DNA from: an uncultured Wenzhouxiangella sp.
Lineage (GTDB): Bacteria > Pseudomonadota > Gammaproteobacteria > Xanthomonadales > Wenzhouxiangellaceae
Length of the DNA stretch: 12,544 nucleotides
Direction: 5' to 3'
Assembly (NCBI GenBank): GCA_937876395.1
Contig: CALEIM010000098.1
Coordinates: 1-12,544, forward strand
Shown here: piece after piece, positions 1 through 6,311 of the stretch
Numbering within the stretch: the first letter of the stretch is position 1
Layout: every line of letters starts with the position of its first letter
Program-made: the position numbers and the translations under genes
The notes under the pieces: generated by a model
Databases searched by the model: none
The model's input: only the letters and a program-made list of their open reading frames with translations
What the model was told of the DNA's origin: nothing

Positions 1-3
1 AGG

Positions 4-19
4 GAACATTGGCATGTTC
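4..19. repeat. Perfect dyad GAACAT-TGGC-ATGTTC, copy 1
   Basis: The sequence is GAACATTGGCATGTTC: two 6-bp inverted arms around a 4-bp TGGC spacer, with the arms extending to 7 bp in this copy (G3 pairs with C20). It belongs to an 18-bp exact direct repeat (2-19 and 106-123). A twofold-symmetric site in two copies upstream of a gene looks like a binding site for a dimeric regulator, but no regulator can be assigned. The spacing differs from the GAAC-N4-GTTC SOS box of Gram-positive bacteria. Confidence 0.55.
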
Positions 20-107
20 CGCCACGGCAATGCACTGGCCTCTCTGGCGTAGAGGGATTTGCCAAAATTCCCCCGCTGGCCCGGGGAACGCGATGGCTTC
101 TCAAGGG

Positions 108-123
108 GAACATTGGCATGTTC
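108..123. repeat. Perfect dyad GAACAT-TGGC-ATGTTC, copy 2
   Basis: This is a base-for-base second copy of the dyad at 4-19, 104 bp downstream and in the same orientation. The distance is close to ten helical turns, which would put both sites on nearly the same DNA face. Its arms stop at 6 bp. It may be an operator pair or a small intergenic repeat; only genome-wide counts would tell. Confidence 0.55.
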
Positions 124-315
124 TTTCGCCAAACCTGTTTCGCATCGGAAGAATTCTTCGCCATCCTGTTCCTCGTGCAGGGGGGGCCGCCCCATTTCTT
201 GACAGACGGTGCGTCCACGAGACCCTCTCGGGCATAGCGCGCGGCGGCCGACGGCGTATCCCCGCTTGCGTTTGCCCCCGTCCGTGCGAGAAGATGGCAC
301 TTCCTTTCCCCAATC

Positions 316-1212
316 ATGCCCTACCGCATCTGCAGAATTTTTGAAATCGAAAACGGTCACATGCTGAGCAAGCATCCTGACAAATGCCGCTTTCCGCACG
401 GACATTCCCGCCGGGTCGAGTGTGTCCTGGAGGCACCCGATCTCGACGAGCGCGAGATGGTCTGCGATTTCAAAGTGCTCAAGCTCGTCCTGAGCGATTA
501 CCTCGATCAATACGACCACGCCATGTGCATGAACACCGACGATCCGGCCTACGCGGAGTTCAAGGCCCGCTACGGCACCACTCTGGTGTGCGGCTTTGCC
601 CGCATCCACGGCTACCCGGTCGGCATCGTGGCCAACAACGGCATTCTGTTTTCCGAGTCTGCCCTCAAGGGCGCCCACTTCATCCAGCTATGCAATCAGC
701 GCAATATCCCGCTGGTGTTTCTGCAGAACATTACCGGCTTCATGGTCGGCAGAAAATATGAACAGGCCGGCATCGCCAGAGACGGAGCAAAGATGGTCAC
801 GGCGGTGGCCTCCTCGCATGTGCCCAAGTTCACCGTGGTGATCGGCGGCTCGTTCGGCGCCGGCAATTACGCCATGTGCGGCCGTGCCTATCAGCCGCGA
901 TTTCTGTGGATGTGGCCCAACGCGCGGATTTCAGTGATGGGCGGCGAGCAGGCCGCCAGCGTGCTGGCCACCATCAAACGCGATGCCCACGAAGTGCGTG
1001 GCGAAACCTGGCCGCAGGCTGAAGAAGATGAGTTCAAAGCCCCCATTCGTGAACAGTATGAGCAACAGGGTCATCCGTACTACGCCAGCGCGCGTCTGTG
1101 GGACGACGGCATTATCGACCCGGTCGATACCCGCCGCGTGCTGGGGCTGGCCCTGGCGGCCTCGGCCAACGCCCCGATCGAGCGCGAACGCTTTGGCGTA
1201 TTTCGGATGTAA
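316..1212 (+). CDS. Chimeric ORF: QueD-like N-terminus joined to methylcrotonyl-CoA carboxylase beta C-terminal half
   Basis: The 298-residue frame is made of two unrelated pieces. Residues 1-87 match 6-carboxytetrahydropterin synthase (QueD/PTPS family): zinc ligands H15, H28 and H30 (the last two in FPHGHS), C24 in the catalytic-cysteine position, and the D67-H68 pair. The normal C-terminal third with its catalytic Glu is missing. From about residue 82 (EFKARYG) the sequence is the carboxyltransferase C-domain of methylcrotonyl-CoA carboxylase beta (LiuB), including VANNGILFSESALKG, GGSFGAGNYAMCG and WPNARISVMGG. That protein is normally about 535 residues, so its N-terminal half is absent. 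Both families plausibly carry EFKARYG, so the join lies within 556-576. Neither half should be fully active alone. Its stop lies 24 bp before liuC, the normal liuB-liuC order. The start MPYRIC matches QueD-like proteins but has no visible ribosome-binding site. Confidence 0.85.
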   Translation: MPYRICRIFEIENGHMLSKHPDKCRFPHGHSRRVECVLEAPDLDEREMVCDFKVLKLVLSDYLDQYDHAMCMNTDDPAYAEFKARYGTTLVCGFARIHGYPVGIVANNGILFSESALKGAHFIQLCNQRNIPLVFLQNITGFMVGRKYEQAGIARDGAKMVTAVASSHVPKFTVVIGGSFGAGNYAMCGRAYQPRFLWMWPNARISVMGGEQAASVLATIKRDAHEVRGETWPQAEEDEFKAPIREQYEQQGHPYYASARLWDDGIIDPVDTRRVLGLALAASANAPIERERFGVFRM

Positions 1213-1224
1213 CTCCCCAGGCAT

Positions 1225-1228
1225 GGAG
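1225..1228 (+). promoter_or_regulatory. Ribosome binding site of liuC
   Basis: GGAG lies 8 nt before the ATG at 1237, inside the 24-bp gap after the preceding stop. It fixes the liuC start and shows the gene can be translated from a shared liu transcript. Confidence 0.55.
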
Positions 1229-1236
1229 CAAAGAAC

Positions 1237-2040
1237 ATGAGCGAAATTCTGAACCTGTCGATTGACGAGCGCGGCGTCGCCACGGTGACGCTCAACCGGC
1301 CGCAGGTGCACAACGCCTTCAATGCCGAGCTGGTCGCCGAACTTGCCGACAGCTTTGACGAGGTCAAACGGCTCGGCGCGCGGGTGATGATCTTGAGCGG
1401 CCAGGGACACAGCTTTTCAGCCGGCGCCGATCTCAACTGGATGCGCTCGATGGCCGAGGCCACAGAGGCGGAAAATCGCGACGATGCCCGGCGCCTGGCG
1501 GCCATGCTGCGCAAGCTCGATGAGCTGCCCTGCCCGACCATTGCCCGGGTCAACGGCCACGCCTTTGGCGGCGGCGTCGGTCTGATTGCCTGCTGCGATC
1601 TTGCTGTGGCGCTGGAAACCGCCAAATTCGGGCTTACCGAAGTGCGCCTGGGCCTGGCTCCGGCGACCATTGCCGCGTTCGTGATCCCGCGCATCGGCGT
1701 CAACAATTCGCGCCACTACATGCTCACCGGCGAGCGCATTGACGCTGAGCGCGCGGTGCAGATCGGCCTGATCAGCGCAACCGTGGCCAACGGTCAGCTC
1801 GACGGTCATATTGCCGATATGGTCAACCTGCTGCTGGCCGGCGGCCCTAACGCCCAGGCACAGTGCAAGGCACTGATTCACCGGATTACCAGTGGATGCC
1901 TCGACCCGGAAGACATCGACCGATCAAGTTCCGATCTGATCGCTGCCCTGCGCGTCTCCCCCGAAGGTCAGGAAGGCCTGAAAGCATTTCTCGACAAGCG
2001 CAAGCCCGCCTGGGTTGAAGATTCGAAACCGCCCAAGTGA
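1237..2040 (+). CDS. liuC: Methylglutaconyl-CoA hydratase (enoyl-CoA hydratase/isomerase family)
   Basis: This 267-residue cytosolic crotonase-fold protein is complete. It should hydrate 3-methylglutaconyl-CoA to HMG-CoA, the step after methylcrotonyl-CoA carboxylase in leucine and isovalerate breakdown. Visible features are the oxyanion-hole segments FSAGADL (residues 60-66) and GHAFGGGVGL (107-116), then CCDLAVA, and the active-site Glu in LTEVRLGL (E135). The GGGVGL form (rather than GGGxEL) is usual in LiuC/AUH-type hydratases, and the C-terminal AFLDKRKPAW is typical of the group. Its place between LiuB-type sequence and liuD supports the specific call. Its stop codon and last residues (PPK) lie inside the first copy of the 42-bp direct repeat, so the insertion just downstream left this gene intact. 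A generic enoyl-CoA hydratase is the alternative. Confidence 0.9.
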   Translation: MSEILNLSIDERGVATVTLNRPQVHNAFNAELVAELADSFDEVKRLGARVMILSGQGHSFSAGADLNWMRSMAEATEAENRDDARRLAAMLRKLDELPCPTIARVNGHAFGGGVGLIACCDLAVALETAKFGLTEVRLGLAPATIAAFVIPRIGVNNSRHYMLTGERIDAERAVQIGLISATVANGQLDGHIADMVNLLLAGGPNAQAQCKALIHRITSGCLDPEDIDRSSSDLIAALRVSPEGQEGLKAFLDKRKPAWVEDSKPPK

Positions 2041-2070
2041 GATTGCAGATTACCTGCGTGTCAGCCGGAT
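2029..2070. repeat. 42-bp direct repeat, left copy
   Basis: These 42 bases recur at 3638-3679 with two mismatches (2042 A versus C; 2069 A versus G). This copy contains the PPK-stop end of liuC and, on the other strand, the codons LTRR-stop that end the DUF1579 gene at the second copy. The ancestral arrangement was therefore probably liuC and the DUF1579 gene converging with 9 bp between their stops. A 1.6 kb insert now separates them, with the junction duplicated at both ends. Confidence 0.85.
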
Positions 2071-2357
2071 TTTTCTCAGCAGGCAGACCGGGGGATTAAG
2101 GTGGGGTTTCAGGCCCGTGAGTGTGGCCGTGAGGGTGCCACTCTGGCAGGTGGTTGCCTGTCGGTCACTTTGCCTTTGCAGGCGGCCCTCGAGTACCTGC
2201 CTCAGGTCGACCACGTTGCTCTGCCGGGAACCCTGTTCTTCGGGGGCTAGCCCCGGCTTGAGAAAGACCGGCATGGGTCTGGCCGCCATCTTTCAGCCCT
2301 TCAAGGACAAAGACCCCGCTGGGGCGGGGCCTTTGCGTGTGATGCCGCAGGCATCGC
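2071..2357. other. Non-coding left part of the insert
   Basis: No supported gene is present. The longest open frames here are shadows with no family features. The stretch holds a run of small dyads: GGGGCTAGCCCC (2243-2254, perfect palindrome), AGACC/GGTCT arms (2265-2280), and a strong GC hairpin (2309-2334, listed as a terminator). It lies between the left direct repeat and the end of the orphan secreted-protein gene. Confidence 0.5.
2309..2334 (-). terminator. GC-rich hairpin terminator of the orphan secreted-protein gene
   Basis: On the - strand the sequence reads AAAGGCCCCGC-CCCA-GCGGGGTCTTT, an 11-bp stem with one mismatch around a 4-nt loop, ending in a short T run. It begins 23 bp after the stop codon at 2358. 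The A/T ends on both sides mean it could also act on + strand transcripts leaving liuC. A second small hairpin (GATGCC-TGC-GGCATC) lies nearer the stop codon. Confidence 0.65.
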
Positions 2358-3425
2358 TCAATACGGGTCGCTGGCGGGCCGGCAGCGTAATCCTTCTGGA
2401 GTGACCTCGCACTCGGCCGGTAGCCCGTCGCCACCGGGTCCAGTGATGGGAATGCCCAGCATGGCTGCCCGATCGAGAAAGTTCTGCAGATTGGCTTCTC
2501 CGGGCGCCTCGCCGCTGAAGAAATAGCGAGAACCCGCCGGAATATTGTCAACGGGTATTGGATTGCCATCGGAGTCCTTGAAGGTATCGAAATCCGCCTC
2601 CCGGGCATCGCTGTAGGGATCGGCCCTCCAGATTCCACTCGAACCATCGGCAAACTTGAACTTCAGCACCATTTCGTAGGAGAACGGGGAGGCGCTCATG
2701 AAATTGCCCGCCAGATCGGCGGCCTGGCCGAAAAAGTTTCTCGCAGGATCCTGTTGCGCCCACCACTGTCCCAGTGAGCGGCTAGCGGCCGGATAACCGA
2801 CGAGATCATAGGCGCTTCCATATACGCTTGGTGGCACCGTAATCGTTCTGACGATCGGCGCCCCGCCCTGAAGAACCGGAGTCGTTTCGAGGACAAAATT
2901 GCCCTGCTGCGATTGATGACACTGCCGGTAGATCTGACCGCCGCTCGGCAGCACAACGTCACGCACAAAATGCATTCCGTCGAAGACGTACTCCTGCTGA
3001 GAGGCTGTAAAGCCGATGGGCTCGACATTGTCGACCGCACGGATTGTCGCGCTGTGGCTTCCTGCCTCGGAATGAGGGTCTTGCCCAGGGCCCGTACCCA
3101 GAACTCGAAAACGCTCGGCGTTCAGGTTGTTCAGATCAAGAACCCAGACCCGATCGTTGTGGGAAAGTCCCAGTTGCATTGCGGTTACAAGCGCGCAGGA
3201 CTCAAGCTCTGTGCTGGCGCAGTCCTGGCATACGATCCCGTGGTCAGCTGACCAGGCGGTATTCAGCCAGGCGAGCGAGGCAAAAGCAAGAGCGGACATG
3301 AGCACACCTGCATTCCTGATTATTGACCTATCGCGCCACCGGCGGTGGCCCATTGACTTTCGTGGTTTTTGAGGTTCGGTGCAAGCGGCAGCAGACTTGA
3401 CTCGCGTGAATTGTGCTGTGCTCAT
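2358..3425 (-). CDS. Secreted protein of unknown function within the repeat-bounded insert
   Basis: I do not recognise this 355-residue protein. An ideal Shine-Dalgarno (AAGGAGGT) 4 nt before the ATG at 3425 supports this start. The hydrophobic export segment begins only at residue 43 (MSALAFASLAWLNTAWSA, likely cleavage after A60), giving an unusually long basic leader. An internal start at 3299 would give a normal signal peptide. The mature part begins with a cysteine cluster (C66, C69, C77), followed by segments such as VWVLDLNNLNAERFRVLG, FKFADGSSGIWRADP and a Pro/Gly-rich end with two more cysteines. It looks like a periplasmic or surface protein with beta-rich stretches. No catalytic motif stands out. 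It lies between two 42-bp repeats, opposite to the liu genes, with its own promoter-like region and terminator, so it reads as an autonomous inserted gene. Confidence 0.75.
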   Translation of the reverse strand: MSTAQFTRVKSAAACTEPQKPRKSMGHRRWRDRSIIRNAGVLMSALAFASLAWLNTAWSADHGIVCQDCASTELESCALVTAMQLGLSHNDRVWVLDLNNLNAERFRVLGTGPGQDPHSEAGSHSATIRAVDNVEPIGFTASQQEYVFDGMHFVRDVVLPSGGQIYRQCHQSQQGNFVLETTPVLQGGAPIVRTITVPPSVYGSAYDLVGYPAASRSLGQWWAQQDPARNFFGQAADLAGNFMSASPFSYEMVLKFKFADGSSGIWRADPYSDAREADFDTFKDSDGNPIPVDNIPAGSRYFFSGEAPGEANLQNFLDRAAMLGIPITGPGGDGLPAECEVTPEGLRCRPASDPY

Positions 3426-3637
3426 GAATACCTCCTTGAGGATGTTACGGACCGTCGTCAGAAAGGTCCACGCCCCATCTAACCACTTGAAGTTATGAGG
3501 TTATCAATTTTTTTTATTTTGTCAATCCGCCGTATTCACCGGCGCCTCCGCTTTTTTTAACCTCCTGCCGGCACCAGGCTGTCTGACCTGGCAAACCAAT
3601 CACTGATCGGTGGTGGATCGACATCGATCAGGAGGCG
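3426..3637. other. AT-rich promoter region at right end of insert
   Basis: No gene is supported here. The middle (about 3490-3530) is strikingly AT-rich compared with its surroundings. On the - strand it contains a perfect -35 hexamer TTGACA (3517-3522) followed 16 bp later by a poor -10 candidate (TAACCT), probably the promoter of the 355-aa gene. A T7 run at 3552-3558 follows a weak CGCCG/CGGCG hairpin. CGGCGCCTCC (3540-3549) recurs inverted at 3631-3640, beside the right direct repeat. Confidence 0.4.
3430..3437 (-). promoter_or_regulatory. Strong Shine-Dalgarno for the 355-aa gene
   Basis: AAGGAGGT on the - strand ends 4 nt before the ATG at 3425. This near-ideal anti-16S match decides the longer start over the internal ATG at 3299, even though it gives the protein a 42-residue extension ahead of the signal peptide. 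Confidence 0.7.
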
Positions 3638-3679
3638 CCGCCCAAGTGAGCTTGCAGATTACCTGCGTGTCAGCCGGGT
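3638..3679. repeat. 42-bp direct repeat, right copy
   Basis: This is the second copy of 2029-2070, in the same orientation with two mismatches and an offset of 1,609 bp. It contains the true 3' end of the DUF1579 gene. In the liuC frame it still reads PPK-stop, so it also preserves a copy of the liuC terminus. No integrase or transposase lies between the copies. Confidence 0.85.
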
Positions 3680-4204
3680 CTTCGACATCGCCTGCCATTC
3701 ACCTTCCCGCATCATCTCGGCGACTAGCGAGATGGCGTCGGCCGATTCGAAACGCAGACGCTCGCGGAACTGGCCGGGGCTGCCGTCCGGCATCGGGCCT
3801 GCGGTGCTCAGGATGAACTCTTCGCCGTCGTCGCCAAAGGTACCGTCAAGCTGCCAGCGGTAGTTCATGAGGTTATCAATCCAGGTGCCGGTGTAGCTTT
3901 CCCTTTCAACATCGTAGCCGAGGGTCTGGACGGCGGCATAGTCGAGCCCGTAAGCCTGTCCCGACCAGCTCAGGACGACAAACAGTTCACCCAGACGGGT
4001 GGCCGAAATGCTGCCCGAACCCAATGCTTCGGGCTCGCTGTCGTCGCTGGGCACAGGGAATTGCTCGAAGCTCCATTCGCCTTCGAAACGGTCCAGAAAT
4101 TGATGCTCGGGCTGGGCGTTGAAGTAATCGCGGGCCACGGCCGAACCCGGGCCAAGACTTGAGAGCAGGATGGCGACCGCGGCAAGGACGATAGTCTGGC
4201 GCAT
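3659..4204 (-). CDS. Secreted DUF1579-family protein
   Basis: The protein is 181 residues from the ATG at 4204, chosen because GGGAG lies 7 nt upstream and the product opens with a clean signal peptide (MRQTIVLAAVAILLSSLGPGSAVA). A longer in-frame start at 4264 adds 20 residues before it. The mature part follows the DUF1579 pattern: HQFLDRFEGEWSFE near the start, then a region of alternating strands with GYDVERESYTGTWIDN and a late EWQAMSK. The family is a small beta-rich, lipocalin-like fold of unknown function, often periplasmic. It is divergent from liuD and converged with liuC before the insertion, so any link to leucine breakdown is only positional. Its last codons lie in the right 42-bp repeat. 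Confidence 0.75.
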   Translation of the reverse strand: MRQTIVLAAVAILLSSLGPGSAVARDYFNAQPEHQFLDRFEGEWSFEQFPVPSDDSEPEALGSGSISATRLGELFVVLSWSGQAYGLDYAAVQTLGYDVERESYTGTWIDNLMNYRWQLDGTFGDDGEEFILSTAGPMPDGSPGQFRERLRFESADAISLVAEMMREGEWQAMSKTRLTRR

Positions 4205-4256
4205 GTGTTTTCTCCCATTGATGGCTGTCCGTGTGGGTTCAAGCATCAGACAACGC

Positions 4257-4306
4257 TCGACCAAGCACGGTCGATCAGACTAATGCTGCCGCTTGTCCAC
4301 TGTCAA
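4257..4306 (-). promoter_or_regulatory. Candidate promoter with dyad for the DUF1579 gene
   Basis: On the - strand a perfect -35 TTGACA (4301-4306) is followed after 18 bp by TAGTCT (4277-4282), a weak -10. Just downstream is the inverted repeat TCGACC-N6-GGTCGA (4257-4274), covering the expected transcription start, where a repressor could sit. The same 133-bp gap must also drive liuD on the + strand, for which I see no clear promoter or Shine-Dalgarno. Confidence 0.4.
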
Positions 4307-4337
4307 TCCAGGCCCGGGGATACGGTAAACTTCGGCC

Positions 4338-6305
4338 ATGTTCAAAACCGTGCTGATTGCCAACCGCGGCGAGATTGCCTGTCGCATCATCGCCACCTGT
4401 CGCCGGCTGGGCGTTGCCACCGTGGCGGTGTATTCGGAAGCCGATGCCGGCGCGCGTCACGTGCGGCTGGCTGACCGGGCCGTGTTTATCGGGCCGGCTG
4501 AACCGCGCCAGTCTTATCTGGACGCGGCCAGAATCCTCCAGGCGGCCAAAGACAGCGGCGCCGAGGCCATTCATCCCGGCTACGGTTTTCTGGCCGAAAA
4601 CGCGCAGTTTGCCCGCGCTGTCACTGAAGCCGGCATCATCCTGATCGGACCGGCCGCCGAAACCATGGAGCTGATGGGCTCGAAAGCCGCGGCCAAGAGC
4701 CGAATGGAGACGGCCAACGTGCCGCTGATCCCGGGCTATCACGGCGATGCGCAATCTGAAAGCGCGCTGCTTGAACAGGCCCGGAACGTCGGCTTTCCGC
4801 TGATGCTCAAGGCCGCCGCCGGCGGCGGCGGCAAGGGCATGCGGGTGGTGACGGCAGAGAATGAATTTAGCGAAGCACTCAGCGCCGCACGCCGTGAAGC
4901 AGCCGGCGCGTTTGGTGATGAGCGCATGATCCTGGAACGCTACCTGCCTCGGCCACGGCATATCGAGGCCCAGATATTTGCCGACAGCCACGGCAACACC
5001 GTTCACCTGTTCGAGCGCGACTGCTCCAGCCAGCGACGGCATCAGAAAATCATCGAAGAAGCCCCGGCACCGCATCTGACCGACGGACTTCGCCAGGGTC
5101 TGCTGGCGGCCGCCGTGCGCGCTGCCGAGGCGGTCGATTACGTCGGCGCCGGCACCGTGGAGTTTTTGGTCAACGGCGACGAATTCTTTTTTCTGGAAAT
5201 GAACACCCGCCTGCAGGTCGAGCACCCGGTCACCGAATGCATCACCGGACTGGATCTGGTTGAATGGCAGCTACGTGTGGCCGCCGGCGAGAAACTGCCG
5301 CTGGGCCAAAACGAGATTTACGCTCACGGTCACGCCATGGAAGCGCGCATCTATGCCGAAGATCCCGAACAGGGCTTCGTGCCGTCGACCGGGCGCATCA
5401 AGGCACTCAGGCTGCCGGAAGCTGAACAGGTCCGGGTTGATTCCGGGGTCGAGGCCGGCGATCAGGTCAGCATGCATTACGACCCGATGATCGCGAAGTT
5501 GATCGTCCATGCCAGCAGCCGCGAGGCCTGCCTGGCGCAGCTTAACGAGGCCCTGGCAGCAAGCTTTATTGCCGGACCGAGCACCAACCTCGGTTTTCTT
5601 CAGGCCCTGGCCGGCTCAGCGCTGTTCGGTGCGGCAGAAATCGATACCGGCCTGCTGGATCGCGACCTGGCGAGCATTCTCGATACCGGTATCGCCCCAC
5701 CTGAAGCACTGGCCGCGGCGACCGGATTCTGGCTGCTGGAGCAGGAGTCCGTGGCCGGTGGCCAAACACCCTGGGAAATCGCCGATAGCTGGCGCCTGGC
5801 CGAAGCCGAGGCGCGCTCGTTCGACATCGACTCAGGTGCGCAGAGCGTTCGCGTCGAAGCGACCGGCCACGGCGGACACTATGGGCTCAATATCGAAGAT
5901 CAGAACCATGACTGCGTGATCCAGATGCTCGGCAACAGTGAGTTCAGCCTGACGTTAAACGGTCGGGTTCGCCGAATCCATATTCATGGCGCTGCGGAGC
6001 AACGACTGGAAGTCTGCATTGATCAGCGGCGCTGGTCGCTCAGCTACCACACCGGCTTCGAGGCCGCGGTTGATGCTGACCGCGGAGACGGGCGCCTGCT
6101 CGCACCCATGCCCGGCAAAGTGCTCGATATTCGCGCCGAACCGGGCCAATCGGTCAGCGCCGGCGAAACCCTGCTGATCATGGAAGCGATGAAGATGGAG
6201 CTGACCATCAAGGCCCCGGCCGACGGCAAGGTTGTCGAGATCGCAGTCAGCCCCGACGATGTGGTCGAAGCCGACACCCTGCTACTGGTCGTAAGCGAGG
6301 AGTAG
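4338..6305 (+). CDS. liuD: Methylcrotonyl-CoA carboxylase alpha subunit (biotin carboxylase plus biotin carrier)
   Basis: This complete 655-residue acyl-CoA carboxylase alpha chain uses ATP and bicarbonate to carboxylate its own biotin, for transfer to 3-methylcrotonyl-CoA by the beta subunit. The biotin carboxylase part has FKTVLIANRGEIACRI at the start, HPGYGFLAEN (79-88), the glycine-rich ATP loop AGGGGKGM (161-168), and FLEMNTRLQVEHPVTE (285-300). The C-terminal carrier domain has MEAMKM with biotinyl-lysine K619. Length and order match MccA/LiuD. The liu context (liuC and LiuB-type sequence upstream) favours methylcrotonyl- over propionyl- or geranyl-CoA carboxylase. Its partner in this window is only half a beta subunit. 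It converges with the serine hydrolase gene, with 6 bp between stop codons and no terminator visible. Confidence 0.92.
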   Translation: MFKTVLIANRGEIACRIIATCRRLGVATVAVYSEADAGARHVRLADRAVFIGPAEPRQSYLDAARILQAAKDSGAEAIHPGYGFLAENAQFARAVTEAGIILIGPAAETMELMGSKAAAKSRMETANVPLIPGYHGDAQSESALLEQARNVGFPLMLKAAAGGGGKGMRVVTAENEFSEALSAARREAAGAFGDERMILERYLPRPRHIEAQIFADSHGNTVHLFERDCSSQRRHQKIIEEAPAPHLTDGLRQGLLAAAVRAAEAVDYVGAGTVEFLVNGDEFFFLEMNTRLQVEHPVTECITGLDLVEWQLRVAAGEKLPLGQNEIYAHGHAMEARIYAEDPEQGFVPSTGRIKALRLPEAEQVRVDSGVEAGDQVSMHYDPMIAKLIVHASSREACLAQLNEALAASFIAGPSTNLGFLQALAGSALFGAAEIDTGLLDRDLASILDTGIAPPEALAAATGFWLLEQESVAGGQTPWEIADSWRLAEAEARSFDIDSGAQSVRVEATGHGGHYGLNIEDQNHDCVIQMLGNSEFSLTLNGRVRRIHIHGAAEQRLEVCIDQRRWSLSYHTGFEAAVDADRGDGRLLAPMPGKVLDIRAEPGQSVSAGETLLIMEAMKMELTIKAPADGKVVEIAVSPDDVVEADTLLLVVSEE

Positions 6306-6311
6306 AACGCA

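Larger units (their letters stand above)
1..315. other. Non-coding leader region with two dyad repeats
   Basis: I see no convincing gene in this stretch. Open frames cross it on both strands, but they are arginine/proline-rich shadow translations with no family resemblance. What it does hold is a pair of identical dyad sequences (listed separately). A TTGACA hexamer at 199-204 has no matching -10 box at a normal distance. The stretch directly precedes the QueD-like start codon at 316, so it is probably that gene's upstream region. No Shine-Dalgarno sequence is visible before 316. Confidence 0.5.

Noticed and set aside
199..227. TTGACA hexamer as a promoter for the QueD-like gene
   Set aside because: No -10-like hexamer occurs at 15-19 bp spacing; the surrounding bases are GC-rich.
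9..344. Open frame of 111 residues on the + strand upstream of the QueD-like start, and a 70-residue frame opposite
   Set aside because: Both are Arg/Pro-rich translations typical of GC-rich non-coding DNA, with no ribosome-binding site and no family resemblance. The + strand frame also overlaps the real start at 316.
2050..2289. 79-residue - strand frame ending in KIRLTRR, like the DUF1579 C-terminus
   Set aside because: Only the last few residues, which lie in the 42-bp direct repeat, resemble DUF1579. The rest shows no match, so it is not a second DUF1579 copy or a gene.
3495..3882. 14-bp repeat ATGAGGTTATCAAT at about 3495 and again inside the DUF1579 gene near 3869
   Set aside because: One exact 14-mer repeat is close to what chance gives in a 12.5 kb window, and the copies are not collinear with the 42-bp repeats.
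4275..5225. 316-residue - strand frame opposite liuD
   Set aside because: It is antisense to a well-conserved gene and has a His/Gly/Ala-rich composition typical of reverse-strand shadows.
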